Shown: positions 30,834 through 41,814 of the stretch, one piece after another | How positions within the stretch are numbered: the first letter of the stretch is position 1 | How the letters are laid out: each line of letters opens with the position of its first letter | Assembly (NCBI GenBank): GCA_027576995.1 | Contig: JANBQC010000122.1 | Span: 1-56,726 of the forward strand | DNA: 56,726 bases | Source: Dimargaris cristalligena | Lineage: Eukaryota > Kickxellomycota > Dimargaritomycetes > Dimargaritales > Dimargaritaceae | Direction of reading: 5' to 3' | Made by a program: the position numbers and the translations under genes | Notes under the pieces: generated by a model | Seen by the model: only the letters and a program-made list of their open reading frames with translations | Databases searched by the model: none | What the model was told of the DNA's origin: nothing

Positions 30834-32998
30834 ATGTTCCGCTTCTCCCGGCTCGCCATGCCCACCACTGGGCGCATTTCTTTTCAGGTAAGGCCAATTA
30901 TGCTTAGCGTTGCTACCTGTGCCAAGCCCGGGAAGCCTGGATCTGTAGGTCCGTCTCTCTAGCCAAGACCTCCCGGGAAAGCGCATGGTACTTAGTTTGG
31001 GCATAGTAATGCACTGTACTTCCTTAGTCCGATCGGGCGGCGGTTTTAGCTGGCTGGATTAGAGGCATGTCGAGCATCCCGGTAACTTCAATTGGCCATG
31101 GAGTTGTTGGCTAAGCAGAAGTTGGTGATGCCCCTCTGGCCTTGGCTATTCTGGTATGTCAAGCAGGAGAGATATAATGCGAGATAAGATAACAAGCCGT
31201 TTTTCGCCCTGCTATGCTAGTCACCAGTGTACTCCTTCCTTATCACCAGCTTCGCAGCTCTTGGCTATGACTCCCAATCACCCTTGTGGTGTATATTCCC
31301 GGAACCTGACCCCTTACTGTATTCTCTCTACCCTGTTTCCCCCTCTGCATATACGTTTCGGCACTTTACATATATAGACTCCCGCCGCTGCCATTGGTAA
31401 GCGTCACCTCTCGATCCATGAATATCTGTCGATGGGTCTGCTGAACAAGTACGGCATCAAGACCCCGCGTGGTGAGGTGGCCAAGACCCCCGAGGAGGCC
31501 TACCAAGCCGCCCTCAAGCTTGGTACCGACGACATGGTGATCAAGGCCCAGGTTCTGGCCGGTGGTCGGGGTAAGGGCACCTTCGATAATGGCCTCAAGG
31601 GTGGTGTGCGCACCATTTACTCGCCCAATGAAGCCAAGAGCTTCGCCGAAAAGATGCTGGGCCACACTCTGGTTACGAAGCAAACTGGCGCCGCTGGTAA
31701 AGTGTGCAATGCGGTAAGTAAAACCAATCCCCCTTCCTATTTGTGCGGGCTGCTTGAAATATGAGAGGTATAGAATACCGCCGCCCATTGGGCGAACCTT
31801 ATATAATCCGTTGGCCCTATCGGCAACTCACCGGTGGAGAGAATATAACCTTTCTCTATTGGCTCTGGGCTGATTCATCGGACCCGATGACTTGACCATT
31901 CAGTGGCATCCAATCAGGCAACTATTTTTTTACATCCGTTGCCTAGGAGTAGCCACTAACAACGCCTTTTACTTTGACGCTATTATTACCTACCCCTCTG
32001 GCCTATCTGATTTCACCGAAATTCACCAATTGTCATTTTTGACTGCGCCATCCTATCCGTGACATTAGGTCTACGTCGTTGAACGCAAGTACGTCCGCCG
32101 GGAGTTCTACTTCGCCATCTTGATGGACCGGGCTACCCAGGGCCCCGTGGTCGTGGCCAGCTCCCAGGGTGGTGTGGATATCGAAAGCGTCGCTGCCGAA
32201 AACCCCGAGGCCATCCACAAGCTGCCCGTCGATCTCCAGAAGGGCCTCCAGCGGGCCGATGCCGTCCGTCTGGCCGAACAAATCGGCTTCAGCAAGCAGT
32301 GCGTGGAAGACGCCGCCGACAGCATGCTGAACCTGTACAAGCTGTTCGTGGCCAAGGACGCCACCATGGTGGAAATTAACCCCATGGCTGAATCCGCCCA
32401 GCACGAAGTCTTGTGCATGGACGCCAAGTTTGGCTTCGATGACAATGCCGATTTCCGCCAACCCGACATTTTCGGACTTCGTGACGTTACCCAGGAGGAT
32501 CCCCGCGAAGTGAAGGCCCACGAATTTAAGCTCAACTACATTGGTCTGGACGGTGACATCGGTTGCCTGGTCAACGGTGCCGGTCTAGCCATGTCCACCA
32601 TGGACATCATCAAGCTCAACGGCGGTGAACCCGCTAATTTCCTCGACGTCGGCGGCAGTGCCACCGCCCAGCAGGTTACCGAAGCCTTCAAGATCATCAG
32701 CTCCGACTCCCACGTGTCCGCTATCCTGGTTAACATTTTTGGCGGTATCATGCGCTGCGATGTCATTGCCGAAGGTATCATCACCGCCGTGAACCAGCTT
32801 AGCCTGAACATTCCTTTGGTGGTCCGCCTGCAGGGTACCAACGTGGAAGAGGCCAAGAAGCTGATTGCTTCGTCCAATCTTCGTATCATTGCCTGCGACG
32901 ATCTGGATGAAGCCGCGCGTAAGGCTGTGCAGCTCTCTAAGATTGTGAAGTTGGCGAAGAAGGCCAACATCCAGGTTAAGTTCGAACTGCCCATCTAA
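30834..32998 (+). CDS. LSC2: succinyl-CoA ligase beta subunit, mitochondrial, three exons
   Basis: Exons 30834-30887, 31378-31713 and 32069-32998, all in phase 0, give 439 residues. Exon 1 encodes [18 protein letters not shown], an Arg-rich mitochondrial leader. Exon 2 starts with the family opening [19 protein letters not shown] and carries [19 protein letters not shown] (ATP-grasp nucleotide region). Exon 3 begins [21 protein letters not shown] and includes NPMAES, GYxGL-like [23 protein letters not shown], the [14 protein letters not shown] motif, [17 protein letters not shown] and [16 protein letters not shown]. Donors are GTAAGG and GTAAGT; acceptors are TATATAG and CATTAG. Family knowledge: with the alpha subunit it makes ATP (or GTP) from succinyl-CoA in the TCA cycle in the matrix. 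Confidence 0.95.
30888..31377 (+). other. intron 1 of LSC2
   Basis: 490 bases, GTAAGG...TATATAG; it separates the leader exon from the mature protein. No other gene seen inside. Confidence 0.85.
31714..32068 (+). other. intron 2 of LSC2
   Basis: 355 bases, GTAAGT...CATTAG, phase 0. It holds a small CATCGG/CCGATG hairpin near 31877-31890. Confidence 0.9.
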
Positions 32999-33761
32999 AT
33001 TATACGCTGATCTATTGATGAGTGCAATATAGAAAGAGAGAGTGTGCGAGAGATGAACGGATGCTACACGTGTGGGCATGCAAGGAAATGTATTGGTCGG
33101 CCACTCGAATTGGCTTGTGATATATTCTATTTAGACCACGTATCCCTCCATCGCCGTCCCCATTGCTCACTCGGATTATTGTGCGCATATGTCCCCCCAA
33201 CCAATGTTCTCATTTTCTCAATCACCTCTACCAGCCGATCGATCTGGCTGGGTTTTTTGTCTGGTGTCTATAAATTCTCGTCTTCCCTTTTTCACACCCA
33301 TTCGCTATTATTCTTCAGATATTGGTTTATTTTTCATTTCATTTTATCTCTTTGATTTGAAGTTTAACGGACGGACCCAGCCGACCCATTTTCAATAATT
33401 AAATTCTGGTTTATTTATTAAATTCGCACCCATTACCTCTACACTGATTACGACTCTACAGCTCAATTAATTACACTACTTATTGGGTAGATAACTAGGC
33501 ATATAGTATTAGTGGTAGGCAAGCTTGGCTATGGGGTTACATTAGGGAAATTACCACAGGAAACCCCAATTTTTCATGTAAAGCCGCAGTACTTTCAAAT
33601 GCTTTAAGTTCGACAAAGTGCAAGTGGGGGGAGGAAGTATTCCCATTGGACTTATCAGCATGGCCTGAATATGCTGACTACCACTGCTGAGAGGGTAGGT
33701 GAAGGTAATCTCATCTCTATACATTAAGCAATACTCCATTTTTATGGAAGACTATCTTATA

Positions 33762-34189
33762 TGGGTGAAATTTAAATAGCTATATACAGTTTTACATAAT
33801 ATGTGTATAGGAGAATATTGTTAGAAAATGGACACCTCATAACCGGGGTCACATTTATAATTATCTTACTCACCTGACTTTATTTACATTCTATTATCAA
33901 CTATTCAGTCATTACTTAATAAAACTAAGTGAAGAGGTTCTCCTTAATCTCTTTGTGGCTTTTCTCTCTTATTATTGTTTTAATGTATTTTATTAGCTTA
34001 CAAATTCTATCTAGAATACCTCTCCAACAAATATGTGAGAGAAGCCCTTTAACTAGTAATATTAGCCCCATCTAATGATTTTTTTATTATACAGCCTAGA
34101 TGAACTTTACCCATTTTTAGCCAGTAATAGAATTATATTGCCTTATCCAACAGATTTTTCATTATACATCCTATTTGAACTTCTGGCAT
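33762..34189. mobile_element. MITE fragments: one left half and two right halves
   Basis: 33762-33845 matches the left half of the 36851 element (TGGGTGAAATTTAAATAG, then ATATGTGTATAGGAGAA). About 34030-34113 (ending GATGAACTTTACCCA) and about 34114-34189 (ending TTGAACTTCTGGCA) both match its right half. This suggests insertion next to or into one another followed by rearrangement. Inner limits are approximate. Confidence 0.55.
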
Positions 34190-34529
34190 ATTAATTGGGG
34201 GGTACTTTTCATCATACTTTGATATAAAAGTATTGCTGGCTTGAACTTGCTGTCTGACTTCTACTATTATGTCTACCCTGGTGGATAAGACCAATACTAC
34301 CAATAATACAGCAGTAATACCTTAGCCAGAGGATAGTGTGTGTAGAGACCTAGATAACTGGGGACTAGGTAATGCAGTTACCCCAGCCATTGATGTAAAC
34401 AACCCAGTCCATGAACTATAGTAGGCCAAAGTATGGATAATTCCTACACTATGGGATACCCTAATGATTTTTACTCCATGGGGATAACCATATATGCACC
34501 ATGCAATTATTAACAGACCCACAGCAGCT

Positions 34530-34866
34530 TGTTACCTGGGTTAACTACTCTTAGTCCATCAAGAGTCCCAAAGATAGGCTTCTAATAGTAGACAGGGCTT
34601 GGGCTCTGGCCAAGTGGGTTACTAGTATTAGGTACAGGCACAGTACTAACTAATAAAGGCTATAATAGGTATATGCAAAGGGTGTACAGTGAGTACACTT
34701 ACTAGTCAGTATAGGAGGGAGTGAGTATATATAGGGTTTATTAGGGGTAACCCAGGGGGTACAAAATAAGCTAAGGAATCTAACTAGTCCCAATGGGGAC
34801 CAGTTATATATACATGGGGACAACTCCAGAGGGAGGTCCTGGGGAAAAGATACTGTAAAAAACTGA
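34530..34866. mobile_element. LTR-like dispersed repeat, copy B (inverted, truncated)
   Basis: Reverse-complement homologue of 27290-27621: its end TGTTACCTGGGTTAAC mirrors GGTAATA of copy A, and it shares the TATA region and the CCCATTGGGACTAGTTAG block. Homology stops near 34866, so the outer half is missing or replaced. Confidence 0.6.
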
Positions 34867-35399
34867 AATTAAATCCTTAAAAACTGAACTTTATTTGAAA
34901 AACTAGATAATAAGAAAGGAAAGGTAATGGTAGACTTGCTGTTCCAAGAGGTGGCAGCAATGGGGAGTATTTATACTCAAAAGGGGAAGCCTAAATGAAA
35001 AGATAGATGAATAATAGAGAAAGGGAGAGAAGATCCCAGACTATTGGATGACTAAGTAGAGGGAAAGGGAAGGGAGTTCCCAGATAATAGTATTAGTCAT
35101 CACAAAGGATAGATAATACTTGGGTAACCATTAAATTCAATATGAAATAATAGAAGGGAAAAAAGAAAGGGAGAAAGCTATTGTTAGCTATTCTTTGAAC
35201 AGGGGTGCAGTCAGGCCAGGGACAGTGTGAATGCAGAGGTATTGTCCGGTCAGGGGCAGGGGCAGGGGCTCATTCACTCATCAGGGGTGTACTTCTGATA
35301 AGTGTGAAAAATAGATTAAAAATAAAAGTAAGTAAAAAATGTGGTATGTTCACCACATCTGTGCCTGGTTTATCCCCTACTAGCTAACTGATGACTAAA

Positions 35400-36135
35400 T
35401 GATGTCCAGAGTAGACTACAGCTTGGATATACAGAAACTGGGTAAAAATGACTAAAACTTTGCCAGAAGTATTATTACTGGTGATGAGACTTAGTACTTC
35501 CAATATGAGCTATTAACAAAATTTAATAGCTCTAAGTAGATATGTGCTGAAGATCTAATACCAAAGAAATCATACCTTCAACTAAGCCAAATCAAGACTT
35601 TGCTCACTGTTTTCTTTAACTCCAAGGGGATTATCTACTGGGAATTCACTCCCCAAGGCCAAACAGTCACTAGTCATTACTACCTGGGAGTCTTGACACA
35701 CCTATTAGTAAGGATCAACTGTGTAAGGCCAGAGTACAAGAAGCAAGGATCCTGAAGTCTCCTCCATAATAATATACCTATATGTAAGTGTAAAATTATC
35801 TGGGCATATTTAGCTAAAAGAGGTGTAGTAGTACTTAACTACCTACCATATTCACCTGATCTAGCCCCAGCTGACTTCTAGCTATTCCCAAAACTTAAAC
35901 TAGCTATAAAAGGGGTGTATTACAGCTCCATATAGGACATCCAAGGCACTGTAACTAACATCCTAAAGGATATCTTGAAGGATGGGTTTCTAAGCTACTT
36001 CCACTCATTATTTAGGCAATTCCAGTGGTATATTAATAAAAAAGGACCTTATTTTGAATAAACAGAAAAAAAAGTAAGTACCTTAAACCATTTTCATTTT
36101 AGAGCACTAGTGACAAAACTTTTGGGTCAGACCGT
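35400..36135 (+). mobile_element. dead mariner-like transposon (transposase C-terminal half)
   Basis: Broken frames read a mariner transposase in order: LLHNNIPICKCK (the DNAPxH region), AYLAKRGVVVLNYL, PYSPDLAPADF*LFPKLKLAIKG, then DIQGTVTNILKDIL and QFQWYINKKGPYFE up to TAA near 36060. The YSPDLAPxDFxLFPKLK block is diagnostic. An in-frame TAG replaces the residue between DF and LF, often Trp or Phe in this family. Terminal inverted repeats could not be fixed; the candidate 3' end is near 36135. No CpG in 35249-36132. Confidence 0.8.
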
Positions 36136-36595
36136 GTAATTGTAATGCCTCACCCCGGGGATCCGGGAGGAGTGACAATTTGCCTGCCAAGTTGAGAAGA
36201 CCCAGGGTGAGACATGGAAGTTGGCCCAGACCTTCGTAAATTTGGGGATTCAGGCCAAGAAGGTGATGGTGATGGTGACATCTCTTGCGGGGAGACTGAT
36301 CGATTATGACTGGAGTGAAACATACTGTGAATTGTGGGTAACGTTGTAAGAGGATCAATGATTGTTATTAATATTTGAAATGTAAATAAGAAGTTGTGGC
36401 TACTTGCTGCTTCACCCTCAATGACTTCTTCAATACACAATGACTAGAAGGGTTTTTTATTTTATAAATGCTCAAGGACCAAAATGAATAATATATGCTG
36501 CTAGGTTTTTTGCTCCCCGATTTAGGGAACAAAACTGGTGGGTTTAAATACTCCCATCCTCAAACTAAGAATGAGGATTTTTACAGCACTCAGTT

Positions 36596-36643
36596 GGGCA
36601 GTAGAAGGGGTTTGCCCCTTCTTGATGAGGTATACTACTGCCC
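36596..36643. repeat. nested hairpins
   Basis: An outer pair GGGCAGTAG (36596-36604) and CTACTGCCC (36635-36643) encloses an inner pair AGAAGGGG (36603-36610), loop TTTG, CCCCTTCT (36615-36622). The two stems share bases at 36603-36604 so both cannot be fully formed together. Confidence 0.8.
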
Positions 36644-36850
36644 CATGGTCAGCTCTGGGCACTAATTTCCTCCAGCAGCTACAACGGTAACAGCTAGCTC
36701 CCACAACAGCCCGATGAGGATGCCTCCATTATATGAAACGGGAATATATTGAAACTGATAATGATTGATCCAGTTTGATAGGAGAAAAGGCTTCCTGAAC
36801 CCCATAATATGCAACACTATATGAACTAGGGGAGAATATCGGGAAGTATA

Positions 36851-36988
36851 TGGGTGAAGTTCAGCTTGGTTGTATAAGGTTTTAACCGATATGTGTATGG
36901 GAAAATTGGTGGGATGTTTATTTTCAACCAATAGTACTTGCCTCATCAAATGGATTTTTCGTTATATAGCTTGGATGAACTTCTCCCA
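36851..36988. mobile_element. MITE, best preserved copy (138 bp)
   Basis: The left end TGGGTGAAGTTCA and the reverse complement of the right end TGGGAGAAGTTCA match at 12 of 13 positions. It is flanked by TA on both sides (36849-36850 and 36989-36990), the Tc1/mariner-type target duplication. It is non-coding and AT-rich. Related copies lie at 22388, 33762-34189 and 56656. Confidence 0.75.
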
Positions 36989-37693
36989 TATAAACAAGTA
37001 AAAAGGATAACGAATAAACTTTCCCGATTCTGCACTTTGCAGCACTACATAATTTCCCCCAGATTAGTTTATTTCACCCTTCTCATCGGGCTTTGCTTCC
37101 AGAATTAGATGGCTATACTCAGTCAAATCACTAATATTAAAGAGTTCTTAGTGGGGCCTGGTGGGTTCTAAGGATGGCTTGGCAGGATTCTCCAGCTGGA
37201 AGCGTTGCTATTAAATCGAAGAGTCAACCCTCAAAATAAAGTATTTTTTTTTCTTCGCGTTTATTATAATTGTTTGTAATAGCTATCCAGCCAGTTATTG
37301 AAGCCCTTCAGAGCGACGCCCCCCAATATATCAGTATGGTGGGTCGTATTTAAAAAAACGGAATCGGATGGGGTTGGGCTAGTTTAAAGATTTGTTGACA
37401 ATGATGTGAGATTAGCCATGGTTTGACGGAGAGAATGGGGCCCCCAATGAGATCGACCAGAACACCCCAACTGGGAATTTGGCAATATGATACCCAATTT
37501 CCGCCCAGAGCTCCCCACGCACCATCAATTCATAGACATGAGGGACTCTCACCAGAGGAATACGACGTAAGTTCGAGGGTGGGGTAAATTGGGGTGATGG
37601 GACAAAGCTCCACACTGTTGAACCACCCTCGTGCCCAAAAGAACGAACGAAAAAAAAAATCAATGAAAAGAAGGGGTCGTCATCATTCATAGC

Positions 37694-39519
37694 TTAGCTT
37701 TTGAGATTCTTTTCGGCGTATTCCTTGGCCACTTCCTGGACGGGACGGCCCAGGTCGGTGGGCCAGTGGTAAGCCTGGGACCGACGTTTGTACCCGTATT
37801 TCTGGATGAAGTCATCGGCCCCCTCGGGCCCACGCGTTCCGTAGGCATACGGACGGGGCTTAATTTTTTCGTTTTCGATTTGGTGCAATAGGGGGGTGAA
37901 GATCTCCCAAGCGGCGTCGAGCTCGTCCCCGCGAATAAAGTGACTCTGATCCCCGGCCAAAATTTCGAGGAGAAGGGCCTCATAAGCTTCGGGGATTTTA
38001 GCGTCGGAGTAACGGCGCCGGTAGGACAAGTCGAGCTCGGAAATGACGGGTTCGTTGACGAGGCCGGGGCGTTTGTTCATGATTTTGAGGTACACGGCCT
38101 CCGTAGGGCCCACCCGGGCAATCAGTTCGTTACGGGCGATGTTTTGGTACAAAGGGTCGGTGACGTCCTTGAATTGGACGCGGACTTCCACTTTAGCTTC
38201 GTCCATGGCTTTACCGGCCTTCATAATAATCGGCACGCCCCGCCAGCGCTCGTTGTTAATAAAAAGAACCATGCTAGCGTAGGTGGCGCAGAGGGAGCCC
38301 TCGGGAACGGTCTTGTCGTCCGTGTAACCGGGCTCTTTGCCGTCGGCGCTGGCGGTGTATTGCCCCAGAATTACGTCCTCCAATTTGATGGGCGGGATCG
38401 AGCGCAGCAAGTCAGCCTTGGCCGAACGCACGTCATCGGCATCGAGGGAACGGGGCTTTTCCATGGCCATGACGCACAGCATTTGGACCATATGGTTCTG
38501 CATCACGTCCCGAATGACACCGTATTCGTCAAAGTAGCCGCCGCGCCCCTGGGTGCCAAAGGCCTCTTTAAAGGTGATTTGGACATTATCAATGTGCTCG
38601 CGATTCCAGATGGATTCGAAGAACAGGTTGGCGAACCGAATAATGGGCATGTTCTTGACCATCTCCTTACCCAGGTAGTGGTCGATGCGGTAGATTTCGT
38701 TTTCGCGGTACAGCTGGGTGAATTCTTCGGAGAATTGGCGGGAGGTGGCCAGGTCCCGACCAAAGGGCTTTTCAATGACGATGCGGTTGTGGGCGTCGGG
38801 AGAATAGGCGCCGGCCTTGATACTCTTGGCCACAGGGACGAAGACCGAGGGCGGGGTGGCCATGTAGAAAACGCGGACCCGGCGGTCGTTGTTGACGCCA
38901 GAGTTGGTTTGTTTGGCCTGATCCAGGAAGCGGGCCTCGTGATGCTCAATCACCTTGTTCAGGGTACCGAAATCGTCGGCGCTGCCGTATTGGCCGCTGA
39001 CATAGTCGCAAATGTCGAGGAACTGGGCCAGCTGTTCTTTGGGAGCATCTTTGAGTTTCTCGGAGGTGATGCGGGCGCGGAAGGCCTCCTTGTCCAGCTT
39101 ACTGCGTGCGTAACCAATGATGTGGACCCGGTCGGGCAGGAAGCCGTTGCGGAAGAGGCCGAACAGGGCCGGGTAGGTCTTCTTTTTGGCCAAGTCGCCG
39201 GACGCGCCAATCACTGTTAGAGAGCGTAAGAGAGGTGGGAATGGATACGCCAAAGACAGGTTGGGCGGGGTGGTAAATACAAAGGAGCCAATCGCGGGGT
39301 TAGATACATCACATATGGCATACCGCCGACGTTGGAAGTGGAACTGGGCAAGAAGAGTGAGGGTGTGAATGGGGTGCTGCTGGATGTGGCCAAAGGGCCA
39401 CGGACGACGGGAAAACGGATAGGTCAGGGTAAGGGAGGGAGTTGGCTCTACTTACCGACAATAACGGTACTGGCGGCGTCCTTGCCAGGGTTCTCACTAC
39501 GGCTTTGGTCGTACGACAT
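37694..39519 (-). CDS. ZWF1: glucose-6-phosphate 1-dehydrogenase, two exons
   Basis: Exon 1 39519-39456 (MSYDQSRSENPGKDAASTVIV plus one base) and exon 2 39213-37694 join to 527 residues. The junction creates STVIVVIGASGDLAKKK, the NADP-binding motif GASGDLAKKK of the family, which confirms the splice. Other motifs are EKPFGRDL, the active-site RIDHYLGKEMV, NVQITFKEAFGTQGRGGYFDEYG and RWRGVPIIMKAGKA. The C-terminus is Lys-rich. The open frame extends 5' to 39253 inside the intron, which is not coding. Family knowledge: it oxidises glucose-6-phosphate to 6-phosphogluconolactone in the cytosol, making NADPH (oxidative pentose phosphate pathway). Length is usual for fungi (about 500-530). A TCACGTGA box lies about 470 bases upstream. 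Confidence 0.97.
39214..39455 (-). other. intron of ZWF1
   Basis: 242 bases, donor GTAAGT and acceptor CTAACAG in the gene sense, phase 1. Confidence 0.92.
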
Positions 39520-39985
39520 GGTTATCGGGGACTAGTCGACGGAGGGGGAAATGGAGGCAGGGTAGGAGGGTGCGGACGGCTGGTAAAGGTAACGGATAGA
39601 AAAGTGGTGGCTAAGGGGGAAAGGGGTGGAATAGAGAGGAGAGAGTACGTTGAGATAGAGCCGCCATCAACGGGAACACTACGGGTTAAATAAGGGGAAA
39701 TGCCAACGAAGACTGGTAGATATTGCCTGATATCGTGTGAACCCCACATTGGTGACGTTTAACTGTGACTGAGGGAGGAGCTGGGCGGGTTGTCTCAAAT
39801 CTATGAGTGTGTTTCGGGTGCCAGCCCGGCGTTTACTCAGCACACCACCTTATCTATTGATCCCCCCTCCTTATTAACCTTAACAGTCATTATTAGTAGT
39901 ATGCTTTCCGTATTGCGTAGTAGGCTGAATAATACATGCGCCTATTTGCGATCCATAGAGATCACGGGGTTTGATTGGTTAGTTA

Positions 39986-39993
39986 TCACGTGA
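39986..39993. promoter_or_regulatory. TCACGTGA E-box upstream of ZWF1
   Basis: Exact octamer, flanked as ATCACGTGAT (a 10-base palindrome), about 470 bases 5' of the ZWF1 ATG. A CCAAT box (ATTGG at about 39975) is adjacent. Confidence 0.45.
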
Positions 39994-41523
39994 TATGCCA
40001 ATCATTGTAAACAAAAGCCCTAAACCGTGGACGTACAAGGTAAAGCAGGTCCGCACTGGGATGGGATACGTTAATTTGTAATCACCACCACACCTCTACC
40101 AACACCTACCTATCCACCACCTACAGGCAGTGACCGGAACAGCTGCGAGTAGGTCAAAAATGGCATCAGCAGTGGGAACAGCACCATGGAAACCAATGGA
40201 GGGTACACGTGTGCATTGGCATACCACCAAGCCCACCCCATGTACACCATGTTGCGTGGGAGCCCACGGCATGGATACCGAGTGATATATAAATAGTGCT
40301 TGGCCGGGCACAGATAATGTAGATTTGAAGGAAACATTTGGAACCATTTCCACATGCAAAGTCGATGAAGCCGGTAAACCGGCCCGGATAACTATAGGTG
40401 GATTCACTCGAGCGGCATATGGCTGGACTTATTTTCGCCTAGCATGTACATAACACTTGTTGAATTATAGCACTCACTGGCATCGATATGCCTTGGCACA
40501 AATAGCGGAGCGGCGATATCTCCAGCACTACCCTAGTTATCCTAAACAAATTAGCATCAGTTAAAGCATACTAAATCAAGCGGAACCGCATTCTGACCAG
40601 CCCTAATAGCTTGGGGGCGATTCGCCGCTATTGAATCAACCAGTGAGTGTGAACTCCATCTGATTAATCCAAAACCTTAATACACCTATGATGAAAATAG
40701 CATCGCTGATTTGATTATGGCCAAACCAAGTAGGCCAACCACTCTCCGTCTCATTCTCTGTCTCTCGCACGCTAATCCATCCCGTTGGCTAATCGCTGGA
40801 CAGCCAACCGTTCACTTGCAGCGGGTATTGGTGGTGGCAAGGTTTACCCGAGCCAGGCCAAAGGCAACGGATATAATCCTTGACTTGGCGGCATGTGGGC
40901 TTATTTGGTATACCAAAGGGGAAAATAGTATGGCCGGGTGAACTGGACTGGTGGTTTCAATGGTATTGGATTTACCGTGCCAATTGTGGAACAACATATC
41001 AATTGATTTTAGGGATCGACTTCGGGGAAAGGAGGTTAAAAACGGGGAGTGAGCGCACATGCCCAACCCATCCCTTTGATTTTATCACTCCTTGCAATCA
41101 ATGAGTGAAGAGACTACTGGGGTGCCTTATTGTAACACGCCAGAAGCGTGGGGATGGAATAATGGACGTGGTAGAGTTATTACCCTTTATTTATCCTAAA
41201 CAATATTATATATATATATAAATATCAAAGCCGGTCTCAGCTTACTAAACTGATTTGCAAATAATAAAACCAGGGGTGGCACATACTTAAAGACCCAAGG
41301 AGGCTCTTCTATTTTACGGGAGTAGAAGATAACAAGAGATATGTATAATGAATGGCCGTGTTCTCCTCCTCGATCTTAGTAAGCTGAAACGGGAATCACT
41401 CAGTCTTTGCTCTGTCCAACCGACCCCAACTTATTCAGCCATGGGGTTGGTTGGGGTTTGTTTACCTTTTGCCAACGACTCGCGTGGTTTAGAGCCCCCG
41501 CAGACTAATCGAGAACAGGCCGT

Positions 41524-41553
41524 ATTTTGGTTTGGTTTGGCTTGGCTTGGCTT
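41524..41553 (+). repeat. TTTGG/CTTGG pentamer tandem repeat
   Basis: About six pentamers, TTTGG changing to CTTGG, 35 bases upstream of the RNR1 TATA box. Each unit holds a TTGG (reverse of CCAA). Confidence 0.85.
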
Positions 41554-41587
41554 GGGAGGTGGTGGCTATTTAGAATCCCACCGTCGA

Positions 41588-41595
41588 TATATAAA
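41588..41595 (+). promoter_or_regulatory. TATA box of RNR1 (likely)
   Basis: TATATAAA, 220 bases before the RNR1 ATG, followed by pyrimidine-rich leader sequence. Confidence 0.5.
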
Positions 41596-41814
41596 CATCC
41601 CACCCTCGCTGCGCCTCCTCGATAATTAGCTCTCCTGTAAACAACTCCTTCTCCCTTCCAACTCTGGTTTTTTTCACTGGCTGTCTTTTTCGCCTATTAT
41701 ATATAGCTTACCAAAACAAGCACAGTAGGTCTTTCAGCTTTGTTCGTTGGCCATTCTTTATCTTTTAACCCCAACTGCTTGGTGCTCCTATTACCAACTC
41801 CTACCGCAACCACT

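Larger units (their letters stand above)
32999..37693. other. 4.7-kb gene-free transposon graveyard
   Basis: No living gene. It holds MITE pieces (33762-34189, 36851-36988), LTR-like copy B (34530-34866), a dead mariner (about 35400-36135), a (GGGGCA)3 run near 35253-35270 and a nested hairpin (36596-36643). Between 33846 and 36132 only one CpG occurs (35247). Confidence 0.7.
39520..41814. promoter_or_regulatory. divergent intergenic region, ZWF1 and RNR1
   Basis: 2.3 kb between divergent ATGs. It contains the E-box at 39986, TATATA runs near 41207-41222, a TTTGG/CTTGG pentamer array (41524-41553) and a TATA box at 41588. Open frames at 40096-41104 show no domain. Confidence 0.55.

Noticed and set aside
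37940..39220. 426-codon plus-strand frame opposite ZWF1
   Set aside because: Antisense shadow of the conserved G6PDH exon; no family features.
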